Assembly (NCBI GenBank): GCA_024803745.1
Contig: JANJXV010000151.1
Coordinates: 1,922,001-1,986,000 of the forward strand
DNA: 64,000 bases
Reading direction: 5' to 3'
DNA from: Megascapheus bottae
Lineage: Eukaryota > Chordata > Mammalia > Rodentia > Geomyidae
In this document: positions 11,671-24,864 of the stretch, piece after piece
Numbering within the stretch: position 1 is the first letter of the stretch
Layout: each line of letters starts with the position of its first letter
Notes under the pieces: model-generated
What the model was told of the DNA's origin: nothing
Seen by the model: only the letters and a program-made list of their open reading frames with translations
The model's database searches: none
Translations under genes and position numbers: made by a program

Positions 11671-13366
11671 ATTCTGTGACTTCACACACCTCCATTTTGA
11701 CTTCACACACCTCCATTCTCTGACTTCACACACCTTCATTCTTACTTTAGAAACATCCATTCTATGACTTCACACACCTCCATTGTATGACTTCACAAAC
11801 CTCCATTCTGTGACTTCACACACCTCCATTCTATGACTTCACACACCTCCATTTTGTGACTTCACCCACCTCCATTGTGAGTTCACATACCTCCATTCTG
11901 TGATTCACACACTTTCATTCTGTGACTTCACACACCTCCATTCTATGACTTCACACACCTCCATTCTGTGACTTCACGCACCTCCATTCTATGACTTCAA
12001 ACACCTCCATTCTGTGACTTCACACACCTCTATTCTATGAATTCACACACCTCCATTCTATGACTTCACACACTTCCATTCTATGACTTCACACACCTCC
12101 ATTCTGTGACTTCAAACACCTCCATTTTGAGTACACAAACCTCCATTCTGTGACATCACACACCTCCATTCTATGAATTCACACACCTCCATTCTATGAC
12201 TTCACACACCTCCATTCTATGACTTCACACACCTCCATTCTATGAATTCACACACCTCCATTCTGTGACTTCACACACCTCCATTCTATGACTTCACACA
12301 CCTCCATTTTGTGACTTCACCCACCTCCATTGTGAGTTCACATACCTCCATTCTGTGATTCACACACCTTCATTCTGTGACTTCACACACCTCCATTCTA
12401 TGACTTCACACACCTCCATTCTATGACTTCACACACCTCCATTCTGACTTCACACAGCTACATTGTGTGACTTCACAAAACTCCATTCTATGATTTCACA
12501 CCTCCATACTATGACTTCACACACCTCCATCTATGACTTCACACACCTCCATTCTGACTTCACACAGCTACATTGTGTGACTTCACAAAACTCCATTCTA
12601 TGATTTCACACCTCCATACTATGACTTCACACACCTCCATCTATGACTTCACACACCTCCATTCTGAGTTCACACACCTCCATTCTGTGACTTCACACAC
12701 CTCCATTCTGACTTCACTCACCTCCATTGTATGGCTTCACACACCTCCATTCTGTGACTTCACACACCTCCATTCTATGACTTCACACACTTCAATTTGA
12801 CGTCACACACCTCCATTCTATGAATTCACAAATCTCCATTCTATGACTTCACACACCTCCATTCTGACTTTACACACCTCCATTCTATGACTTCACAAAC
12901 CTCGAATCTGTGTCTTCAGTCACCTCCACTGTATGACTTCACACTCCTCCATTCTATGACTTCTCACACCTCTTTCTATGACTTCACCCACCTCCCTTCT
13001 ATGAACGCAAACCTCCATTCGAGACTTCACACACCTCCATTGTGTGACTTCACACACCTCCATTCTGTGACTTCACACACCTCCATTCTTTGACTTCACA
13101 CACCTCTATTCTATGACTTCAAACACCTTCATTCTTACTTCACAAACATCCATTCTATGACTTCACACACCTCCAATCTATGATTTCACACACCTCCATT
13201 CTGTGATTCACACACCTGCATTCTGTGTTCACACACCTCAATTCTGTGAATTCACACACCACCATTCTGACTTCACACACCTCCATTCTATGACTTCACA
13301 CACCTCCATTCTGTGACTTCACACACCTCCATTCTGTGACTTCACACACCTCCATTCTGACTTCAC
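11671..13366. repeat. Block A, copy 2, right arm
   Basis: Matches 1,844-3,627 in variant order, including the GTCTTCAGTC cluster near 12,910 and TGACGTCA at 12798-12805. Differences from copy 1 are several monomer-level deletions and a private 110-bp duplication at about 12,447-12,666. Confidence 0.8.
12447..12666. repeat. 110-bp five-monomer tandem duplication
   Basis: A run of five variant monomers (GCTACATTGTGTGAC, then CACAAAACTCC, TGATTTCACACCTCC, CATACTATGAC and CCATCTATGAC) occurs twice in direct succession. GCTACATTG falls at 12,457 and 12,567, a spacing of 110 bp. The corresponding places in the other copies (about 2,787 and 16,579) have it once, so this is a local duplication after the block copies separated. 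Confidence 0.85.
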
Positions 13367-15273
13367 ACAGCTCCATTCTATGACTTCACACAACTCCATT
13401 CTATGACTTCACACACCTCCATTCTGTGACTTCACACACCTCCATTCTGAATTCACACACCTCCATTCTGTGACTTCACACACCTCCATTCTTCCTTCAC
13501 ACACCTCCATTCTATGACTTCACACACTTCCATTCTATGACTTCACACACCTCCATTCTGTGGCTTCACACACCTCCATTCTGAGTTCACACACCTCCAT
13601 TCTGTGACTTCACGCACCTCCATTCTGTGACTTCACACACCTCCATTCTGTGACTTCACACACTTCGATCCTATGACTTCACACACCTCCATTCTATGAA
13701 TTCACACACCTCCATTCTGTGATTTCACACACCTCCATTCTATGACTTCACACACCTCCATTCTGTGACTTCACACACCTCCATTCTGAGTTCGCACACC
13801 TCCATTCTATGATTTCACAAACCCCCATTCTGAGTTCACAGACCTCCATTCTATGACTTCACACACTTCCATTCTATGACTTCACACACCTCCATTCTGA
13901 CTTCACACACCTCCATTCTGACTGCACACACCTCAGTTCTTTGACTTCACACACCTACATTCTATGATTTCACACACTACCATTCTATGACTTCACACAC
14001 CTCATTTCTGAGTTGACACACCTGCATTCTGTGATTTCACACACCTCCATTCTGACTTCACACACCTCCATTCTGTGATTTCACACACCTCCATTCATTG
14101 ACATCAAAAACAACCATTCTATGACTTCACACAACTCCATTGTGACTTCACACACCTCCATTCTATGAATTCACACACCTCCATTTTATGACTTCACACA
14201 CCTCCATTATATGACTTCACACACCTCCATTCTTTGACTTCACACACCTCTATTCTATGACTTCACAAACCACCATTCTGAGTTCACAGACCTCCATTCT
14301 ATGACTTCACACACCTCCATTCTATGACTTCACTCACCTCTATTCTGACTTCACACACCTCAATTCTGACTTCACACACCTCAATTCTGTGACTTCACAC
14401 ACCTCCATTCAATGATTTCACACACTTCCATTCTATGACTTCACAAACCTCCATTCTGTGGCTTCACACACCTACATTCTGAGTTCACACACCTCCATTC
14501 TGTGACTTCACACACCTCCATTCTGTGATTTCACACACCTCCAATCTGACTTCACACACCTCCATTCTATGACTTCACACACCTCCATTCGTTGACATCA
14601 AAAAACACCATTCTATGACTTCACACAACTCAATTTAGACTTCACACAACTCCATTCTATGAGTTCACACACCTCCATTTTATGACTTCACACACCTCCA
14701 TTCTATGACTTCACACACCTCAATTCTATGACTTCACACACCTCTATTCTATGACTTCACACACCTCCATTCTGTGACTTCATACACCTCCACTCTATGA
14801 CTTCAAACACCTTCATTCTTACTTCACAAACATCCATTCTGTGACTTCACACACCTCCATTCTGTGACTTCACACACCTTCATTCTGACTTCACACACCT
14901 TCATTCTGTGACTACACACACCTCAATTCTGTGACTTCACACACCTCCATTCTGACTTCACACACCTCAATTCTGACTTCACACACCTCCATGCTGTGAC
15001 TTCACACACCACCTTTTTGACTTCACACACCTCCATTATGTGACTTCACACACCTCCATTCTGTGACTTCACACACCTCCGTTTTGACTTCACACACTTC
15101 CATACTGTGACTTCACACACCTCCATTCTGTGACTTCACACACCTCTATTGTTTCACTTCACACACCTCCATTCTTTGACTTCACACACCTCCATTCTAT
15201 GAGTTCACACACCTCCATTCTATGAGTTCACACACCCCCAATTTGACTTCACACACCTCCATTCTATGACTTC
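13367..15273. repeat. Higher-order repeat B, copy 4 (single, diverged)
   Basis: Follows block A copy 2 exactly as copies 1-3 follow block A copy 1, with the same marker order (CACACAGCTCC at 13,367, TTCGTTGACATC at 14,589). Only one unit is present here against three upstream. It is about 48 bp shorter to the linker marker, mainly because monomers are missing near 14,960, and it carries more private substitutions. Confidence 0.8.
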
Positions 15274-15542
15274 ACATACCTTCATTCTTACTTCAGAGAC
15301 ATCCATTCTGTGACTTCACACACCTCCATTCTACGACTTCACAAACCTTCATTCTGTGACTTCACACACCTCCATTCAGATTTCACACACCTCCATTCTG
15401 TGACTTCACACACCTACATTCTGAGGTCACACACCTCCATTCTGTGACTTTACACACTTCCATTCTGTGATTTCACACACCTCCAATCTGACTTCACACA
15501 CCTCCATTCTATGACTTCACACAACTCCATTCGTTGACATCA
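15274..15542. repeat. Linker, second copy
   Basis: Same variant order as 9,671-9,939 (TTACTTCAGAGACATCC, TTCTACGACTTC, TGAGGTCACAC, TTCGTTGACATC at 15,531). It ends where block A starts again. Confidence 0.75.
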
Positions 15543-15865
15543 AAAAACACCATTCTATGACTTCACACAACTCCATTTTGACTTCACACACCTCCATTCT
15601 ATGAGTTCACACACCTCCATTTTATGACTTCACACACCTCAATTCTATGACTTCACACACCTCCATTCTGTGACTTCACACACCTCCACTCTATGACTTC
15701 AAACACCTTCATTCTAACTTCACAAACATCCATTCTGTGACTTCACACACCTCCATTCTGTGACTTCACACACCTTCATTCTGACTTCTCACACCTCCAT
15801 TCTGTGACTTCACACACCTCCATTCAATGACTTCACACACCTCCATTCTGTGACTTCACACACCT
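15543..15865. repeat. Block A, copy 3, truncated start without LTR
   Basis: Begins like positions 1 and 9,940 and runs about 325 bp. It then jumps to the variant CTGACTTTACAC at 15,871, which corresponds to 3,081 in copy 1 and 12,864 in copy 2. About 2.75 kb, including the LTR and both arms around it, is absent relative to copy 1. Confidence 0.75.
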
Positions 15866-17101
15866 CCATTCTGACTTTACACACCTCCATTCTATGACTT
15901 CACAAACCGCGAATCTGTGTCTTCAGTCACCTCCACTGTATGACTTCACACTCCTCCATTCTATGACTTCTCACACCTCTTTCTATGAGTTCACCCACCT
16001 CCCTTCTATGACCGCACACCTCCATTCGAGACTTCACACACCTCCATTGTGTGACTTCACACACCTCCATTCTGTGACTTCACACACCTCCATTCTTTGA
16101 CTTCACACACCTCTATTCTATGACTTCAAACACCTTCATTCTTACTTCACAAACATCCATTCTATGACTTCACACACCTCCAATCTATGATTTCACACAC
16201 CTCCATTCTGTGATTCACACACCTGCATTCGGTGTTCACACACCTCAATTCTGTGAATTCACACACCACAATTCTGACTTCACACCTCCATTCTATGACT
16301 TCACACACCTCCATTCTATGACTTCACACACCTCCATTCTGTGACTTCACACACCTCCATTCTATGACTTCACACACCTCCATTTTGTGACTTCACCCAC
16401 CTCCATTGTGAGTTCACATACCTCCATTCTGTGATTCACACACCTTCATTCTGTGACTTCACACACCTCCATTCTATGACTTCACACACCTCCATTCTGT
16501 GACTTCACGCACCTCCATTCTATGACTTCACACACCTCCATTCTGTGACTTCACACACCTCCATTCTGACTTCACACAGCTACATTGTGTGACTTCACAA
16601 AACTCCATTCTATGATTTCACACCTCCATACTATGACTTCACACACCTCCATCTATGACTTCACACACCTCCATTCTGAGTTCACACACCTCCATTCTGT
16701 GACTTCACACACCTCCATTCTGACTTCACTCACCTCCATTGTATGGCTTCACACACCTCCATTCTGTGACTTCACACACCTCCATTCTATGACTTCACAC
16801 ACTTCAATTTGACGTCACACACCTCCATTCTATGAATTCACAAATCTCCATTCTATGACTTCACACACCTCCATTCTGACTTTACACACCTCCATTCTAT
16901 GACTTCACAAACCGCGAATCTGTGTCTTCAGTCACCTCCACTGTATGACTTCACACTCCTCCATTCTATGACTTCTCACACCTCTTTCTATGACTTCACC
17001 CACCTCCCTTCTATTACCGCACACCTCCATTCGAGACTTCACACACCTCCATTGTGTGACTTCACACACCTCCATTCTGTGACTTCACACACCTCCATTC
17101 T
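15866..17101. repeat. 1,005-bp duplication, second copy partial
   Basis: CTGACTTTACAC lies at 15,871 and 16,876, and the following GTCTTCAGTC cluster repeats at the same 1,005-bp spacing. The second copy follows the first for roughly 490 bp and then diverges near 17,367. The middle (about 16,345-16,870) matches the right arm of block A. The shared ACCGCGAATC variant, against ACCTCGAATC in block A copies 1 and 2, shows that these two copies share a recent origin. Confidence 0.75.
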
Positions 17102-18171
17102 TTGACTTCACACACCTCTATTCTATGACTTCAAACACCTTCATTCTTACTTCACAAACATCCATTCTATGACTTCACACACCTCCAATCTATGATTTCA
17201 CACACCTCCATTCTGTGATTAACACACCTGCATTCGGTGTTCACACACCTCAATTCTGTGAATTCACACACCACAATTCTGACTTCACACCTCCATTCTA
17301 TGACTTCACACACCTCCATTCTATGACTTCACACACCTCCATTCTGTGACTTCACACACCTCCATTCTGACTTCACACACCTCCATTCTGTGACTTCACA
17401 CACCTCCATTCTGACTTCACACAGCTCCATTCTATGACTTCACACAACTCCATTCTCTGATGTCACACACCTCCATTCTATGACTTCACACACCTTCATT
17501 CTTATTTCACAAAAATCCATTCTATGACTTCACACACCTCCATTCTATGACTTCACACACCTCCATTTTTTGACTTCACACACCTCCATTCTAAGATTTC
17601 ACACACCTCCATTGTGACTTCACACACCTCCATTCTATGTGTTCACACACCTCCATTCTGACTTCACACAGCTCCATTCTGTGACTTCACAAAACTCCAT
17701 TCTATGATTCCACACACCTCCATACTATGTCTTCACACACCTCCATCTATGACTTCACACACCTCCATTCTGAGTTCACACCTCCATTCTGTGACTTCAC
17801 ACACCTCCATTCTGACTTCACACACCTTCATTGTATGACTTCACACACCTCAATTCTATGACATCACACACCTCCATTCTATAACTTCACACACCTCCAT
17901 TCTGTGACGTCACACACCTCCATTCTATGACTTCAAACACCTTCATTCTTTCTTCACAAACATCCATTCTGTGACTTCACACACCTCCCTTCTGTGACTT
18001 CACACCTGCATTCTGACTTCACACACCTATATTCTGTGAATTCACACACCTCAATTCTGTGACTTCACACACCTCCATTCTGACTTCACACACCTCCATT
18101 CTATGAATTCACACACCTCCATTCTGTGACTTCACACACCTCCATTCTGTGACTTCACACACCTCCATTCT
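17102..18171. repeat. 1,070-bp higher-order repeat C, copy 1
   Basis: TTTGACTTCACACACCTCTA at about 17,101 recurs at 18,171. TGTCACACAC at 17,461 recurs at 18,531, and TGACGTCA at 17905-17912 recurs at 18975-18982, all spaced 1,070 bp. Variants TTCTTATTTCAC, TAAGATTTCAC and ATGTGTTCAC mark the unit. Confidence 0.88.
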
Positions 18172-19215
18172 TTGACTTCACACACCTCTATTCTATGACT
18201 TCAAACACCTTCATTCTTACTTCACAAACATCCATTCTATGACTTCACACACCTCCAATCTATGATTTCACACACCTCCATTCTGTGATTAACACACCTG
18301 CATTCGGTGTTCACACACCTCAATTCTGTGAATTCACACACCACAATTCTGACTTCACACCTCCATTCTATGACTTCACACACCTCCATTCTATGACTTC
18401 ACACACCTCCATTCTGTGACTTCACACACCTCCATTCTGACTTCACACACCTCCATTCTGTGACTTCACACACCTCCATTCTGACTTCACACAGCTCCAT
18501 TCTATGACTTCACACAACTCCATTCTCTGATGTCACACACCTCCATTCTATGACTTCACACACCTTCATTCTTATTTCACAAAAATCCATTCTATGACTT
18601 CACACACCTCCATTCTATGACTTCACACACCTCCATTTTTTGACTTCACACACCTCCATTCTAAGATTTCACACACCTCCATTGTGACTTCACACACCTC
18701 CATTCTATGTGTTCACACACCTCCATTCTGACTTCACACAGCTCCATTCTGTGACTTCACAAAACTCCATTCTATGATTCCACACACCTCCATACTATGT
18801 CTTCACACACCTCCATCTATGACTTCACACACCTCCATTCTGAGTTCACACCTCCATTCTGTGACTTCACACACCTCCATTCTGACTTCACACACCTTCA
18901 TTGTATGACTTCACACACCTCAATTCTATGACATCACACACCTCCATTCTATAACTTCACACACCTCCATTCTGTGACGTCACACACCTCCATTCTATGA
19001 CTTCAAACACCTTCATTCTTTCTTCACAAACATCCATTCTGTGACTTCACACACCTCCCTTCTGTGACTTCACACCTGCATTCTGACTTCACACACCTAT
19101 ATTCTGTGAATTCACACACCTCAATTCTGTGACTTCACACACCTCCATTCTGACTTCACACACCTCCATTCTATGAATTCACACACCTCCATTCTGTGAC
19201 TTCACACACCTCCAT
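18172..19215. repeat. 1,070-bp higher-order repeat C, copy 2
   Basis: Essentially identical by eye to copy 1 until about 19,215, where TTCTATGAC monomers replace the expected TTCTGTGAC and the array enters a different mosaic. Confidence 0.88.
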
Positions 19216-22200
19216 TCTATGACTTCACACACCTCCATTCTATGACTTCACACACCTCCATTCTTTGCCTTTACACACCTCCATTCTGTGACTTCACACA
19301 CCTCCATTCTATGACATCACACACCTCCATTCTGTGACTTCACACACCTCCATTCTATGACTTCACACACCTCCATTCTATGCCTTTACACACCTCCATT
19401 TTGTGACTTCACACACCTCCATTCTATGACATCACACACCTCCATTCTATGACTTCACACACCTCCATTCTATGACTTCAGAAACCTATATTGTGACTTC
19501 ACACACCTCCATTCTATGAGTTCAGACACCTGCATTGTGATTTCACCCACCTCCATTCTCTCACTTCACACACCTCCATTCTGACTTCACACACCTCCAT
19601 TCTGACTTCACACACCTCCATTCTGTGACTTCACACACCTCCATTGTATGATTTCACACACCTCCATTCTATGACTTCACAGACCTCCATTCTCTGACTT
19701 CACACACCTCCTTTCTGAGTTCACACACATCCATTCTGTGACTTCACACACCTCCATTGTGACTTCATACACCTCCATTCTATGAGTTCACACACCCCCA
19801 TTCTGACTTCACACACTTCCATTCTATGACTTCACACAGCTCCATTCTGACTTCACACACCTCCATTCTATGACTTCGCACACCTCTATTTTGACTTCAC
19901 ACACCTCCATTCTGTGACTTCACACACCTCCATTCTATGACTTCACACACCTCCATTCTATGACTTCACACACCTCCATTCTATGACTTCAGAAACCTAC
20001 ATTGTGACTTCACACACCTCCATTCTATTAGTTCACACACCTGCATTGTGACTTCACCCACCTCCATTCTCTGACTTCACACACCTCCTTTCTGACTTCA
20101 CACACCTCTATTCTGACTTCACACACCTCAATTCTGTGACTTCACACATCTCCATTCTATGATTTCACACACCTCCATTCTATGACTTCACAGACCTCCA
20201 TTCTATGACTTCACACACCTCCTTTCTGAGTTCACACACATCCATTCTGTGACTTCACACACCTCCATTGTGACTTCATACACCTCCATTCTATGAGTTC
20301 ACACACCTCCATTCTGACTTCACACACTTCCATTCTATGACTTCACACAGCTCCATTCTCACTTCACACTCCTCCATTCTATGACTTCGCACACCTCTAT
20401 TCTGACTTCAAACAACTGCATTCTGTGACTTCACACACCTCCATCTTTGACTTCACACACCTCCATTCTGAGTTCACACCTCCATTCTGTGACTTCACAC
20501 ACCTCCATTCTGACTTCACACACCTTCATTGTATGACTTCACACACCTCAATTCTATGACTTCACACACCTCCATTCTCTAACTTCACACACCTCCATTC
20601 TGTGACGTCACACACCTCCATTCTATGACTTCAAACACCTTCATTCTTTCTTCACAAACATCCATTCTGTGACTTCACACACCTCCCTTCTGTGACTTCA
20701 CACTTGCATTCTGACTTCACACACCTCTATTCTGTGAATTCACACACCTCAATTCTGTGACTTCACACACCTCCATTCTGACTTCACACACCTCCATTCT
20801 ATGAATTCACACAACTCCATTCTGTGACTTCACACACCTCCATTCTATGACTTCACACACCTCCATTCTATGACTTCACACACCTCCATTCTTTGCCTTT
20901 ACACACCTCCATTCTGTGACTTCACATACCTCCATTCTGTGACATCACACACCTCCATTCTGTGACTTCACACACCTCCATTCTATGACTTCACACACCT
21001 CCATTCTATGCCTTTACACACCTCCATTCTGTGACTTCACACACCTCCATTCTATGACATCATACACCTCCATTCTGTGACTTCACACACCTCCATTCTA
21101 TGACTTCACACACCTCCATTCTATGACTTCAGAAACCTATATTGTGACTTCACACACCTCCATTCTATGAGTTCAGACACCTGCATTGTGACTTCACCCA
21201 CCTCAATTCTCTCACTTCACACACCTCCATTCTGACTTCACACACCTCCCTTCTGACTTCACACACCTCCATTCTGTGACTTCACACACCTCCATTGTAT
21301 GATTTCACACACCTCCATTCTATGACTTCACAGACCTCCATTCTCTGACTTCACACACCTCCTTTCTGAGTTCACACACATCCATTCTGTGACTTCACAC
21401 ACCTCCATTGTGATTTCATACACCTCCATTCTATGAGTTCACACACTCCCATTCTGACTTCACACACTTCCATTCTATGACTTCACACAGCTCCATTCTG
21501 ACTTCACACACCTCCATTCTATGACTTCGCACACCTCTATTTTGACTTCACACACCTCCATTCTGTGACTTCACACACCTCCATTCTATGACTTCACACA
21601 CCTCCATTCTATGACTTCAGAAACCTACATTGTGACTTCACACACCTCCATTCTATTAGTTCACACACCTGCATTGTGACTTCACCCACCTCCATTCTCT
21701 GACTTCACACACCTCCTTTCTGACTTCACACACCTCTATTCTGACTTCACACACCTCAATTCTGTGACTTCACACAACTCCATTCTATGATTTCACACAC
21801 CTCCATTCTATGACTTCACAGACCTCCATTCTATGACTTCACACACCTCCTTTCTGAGTTCACACACATCCATTCTGTGACTTCACACACCTCCATTGTG
21901 ACTTCATACACCTCCATTCTATGAGTTCACACACCTCCATTCTGACTTCACACACTTCCATTCTATGACTTCACACAGCTCCATTCTCACTTCACACTCC
22001 TCCATTCTATGACTTCGCACACCTCTATTCTGACTTCACAAAACTGCATTCTGTGACTTCACACACCTCCATTCTATGATTTCACACACCTCCATTCTGT
22101 GACTTCACACACCTCAACTCTGTGACTTTACACACCTCCATTCTATGACTTCACACACCTCCATTCTGTGATTTCACACACAATCCATTCTATGAGTTCA

Positions 22201-22600
22201 CAAACCTCCATTCTTTGATTTCACACACCTCCATTCTATGACTTCACACACCTCCATTGTGACTTCATACTACTCCATTCTGTGAATTCACACACCTCCT
22301 TTCTGTGACTTCACACACCTCCATACTATGACTTCCACACACCTTCAATCTATGACTTCACAACCTCCATTCTATGACTTCACAGACTTCCAATCTATGA
22401 CTTCACAAACCTCCATTCTATGACTTCACACACCTGCAATCTGACTTCACACACCTCTATTCTCTGACTTCACACACCTCCATTCTATGACTTCACACAC
22501 CTCCATTCTGTAACTTCACACGCTTCCAATGTTTGACGTCACAAACCTCCATTCCATGACTTCATACACCTCCATTCTATGACTTCACACACATCCATTC
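19216..22600. repeat. Mosaic domain D, about 1,628-bp period
   Basis: Satellite with markers TTCTTTGCCT at 19,261 and 20,889, GAAACCTACATTG at 19,992 and 21,620, and TGACGTCA at 18,975 and 20,603, all spaced 1,628 bp. GAAACCTATA at 19,481 and 21,132 is spaced 1,651 bp, a one-monomer difference. The unit re-uses the tail of HOR C. The final part (about 22,060-22,600) has an odd set of monomers (CACAATCCATTC, TTCATACTACTCC, ACTTCCACACACC, CGCTTCCAATG) that recurs near 30,300, 31,580, 34,120 and 40,470. There is no gene. Confidence 0.75.
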
Positions 22601-24864
22601 TTTGACCTCACACACCTCCATTCTGACTTCACACAGCTCCATTCTGTGACTTCACAAAACTCCATTCTATGATTCCACACACCTCCATACTATGTCTTCA
22701 CACACCTCCATCTATGGCTTCACACACCTCCATTCTGAGTTCACACACTTCAATTCTGTGACTTCACACACCTTCATTGTATGACTTCACACACCTCAAT
22801 TCTATGACTTCAGACACCTCCATTCTATAACTTCACACACCTCCATTCTGTGACGTCACACACCTCCATTCTATGACTTCAAACACCTTCATTCTTTCTT
22901 CACAAACATCCATTCTGTGACTTCACACACCTCCCTTCTGTGACTTCACACCTGCATTCTGACTTCACACACCTCTATTCTGTGAATTCACACACCTCAA
23001 TTCTGTGACTTCACACACCTCCATTCTGAATTCACACACCTGCATTCTGACTTAACACACCTCAATTCTGTGACTTCACACACCTCCATTGTATGATTTC
23101 ACACACCTCCTTTCTATGACTTCACAGACCTCCATTCTCTGACTTCACACACCTCCTTTCTGAGTTCACACACATCCATTCTGTGACTTCACACACCTCC
23201 ACTGTGACTTCATACACCTCCATTCTATGAGTTCACACACCCCCATTCTGACTTCACACACTTCCATTCTATGACTTCACACAGCTCCATTCTGACTTCA
23301 CACACCTCCATTCTATGACTTCGCACACCTCTATTTTGACTTCACACAACTGCATTCTGTGACTTCACACACCTCCATTCTGTGACTTCACACACCTCCA
23401 TTCTATGACATCACACACCTCCATTCTGTGACTTCACACACCTCCATTCTATGACTTCACACACCTCCATTCTATGACTTCAGAAACCTACATTGTGACT
23501 TCACACACCTCCATTCTATTAGTTCACACACCTGCATTGTGACTTCACCCACCTCCATTCTCTGACTTCACACACCTCCTTTCTGACTTCACACACCTCC
23601 ATTCTGACTTCACACACCTCAATTCTGTGACTTCACACACCTCCATTCTATGATTTCACACACCTCCATTCTATGACTTCACAGACCTCGATTCTATGAC
23701 TTCACACACCTCCTTTCTGAATTCACACACATCCATTCTGTGACTTCACACACCTCCATTGTGACTTCATACACCTCCATTCTATGAGTTCACACACCTC
23801 CATTCTGACTTCACACACTTCCATTCTATGACTTCACACACCTCCATTTTGACTTCACACACCTCCATTCTATGACTTCACACACCTTCATTCTTACTTT
23901 ACAAACATCCATTCTATGACTTCACACACCTCCATTGTATGACTTCAAAAACCTCCATTCTGTGAGTTCACACACCTCCATTCTATGACTTCACACACCT
24001 CCATTTTGTGACTTCACCCACCTCCATTGTGAGTTCACATACCTCCATTCTGTGATTCACACACCTTCATTCTGTGACTTCACACACCTCCATTCTCTGA
24101 CTTCACACACCTCCATTCTGTGACTTCACGCACCTCCATTGTATGACTTCAAACACCTCCATTCTGTGACTTCAAACACCTCCATTTTGAGTACACAAAC
24201 CTCCATTCTGTGACTTCACACACCTCTATTCTATGAATTCACACACCTCCATTCTATGACTTCACACACTTCCATTCTATGACTTCACACACCTCCATTC
24301 TGTGACTTCAAACACCTCCATTTTGAGTACACAAACCTCCATTCTGTGACTTCACACACCTCCATTCTATGAATTCACACACCTCCATTCTATGACTTCA
24401 CACACCTCCATTCTATGACTTCACACACCTCAATTCTATGAATTCACACACCTCCATTCTGTGACTTCACACACCTCCATTCTATGACTTCACACACCTA
24501 CATTTTGTGACTTCATCCATCTCCATTGTGAGTTCACATACCTCCATTCTGTGATTCACACACCTTCATTCTGTGACTTCACACACCTCCATTCTATGAC
24601 TTCACACACCTCCATTCTGTGACTTCATGCACCTCCATTCTATGACTTCACACACCTCCATTCTGTGACTTCACACACCTTGATTCTATGATTTCACATA
24701 CCTCCATTCTGACTTCACACACCTCCATTCTATGACTTCACACACCTCCATTCTGACTTCACACAGCTACATTGTGTGACTTCAAAAAACTCCATTCTAT
24801 GATTTCACACCTCCATACTATGACTTCACACACCTCCATTCTATGACTTCACACACATCCATTC
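22601..24864. repeat. 2,285-bp higher-order repeat E, copy 1 (2,264 bp)
   Basis: The phase is set by TTTGACCTCACAC at 22,601, 24,865 and 27,150. This copy is exactly 21 bp shorter than the next two because one 21-bp monomer is missing near 22,760. Downstream of that point the spacing to copy 2 is 2,285 (TGACGTCA at 22,851 and 25,136). Confidence 0.9.

Noticed and set aside
22534..22541. Individual TGACGTCA sites as separate regulatory features
   Set aside because: They arise by one substitution in a monomer and are copied with the HORs; there is no adjacent promoter. They are reported only as a pattern in the findings.
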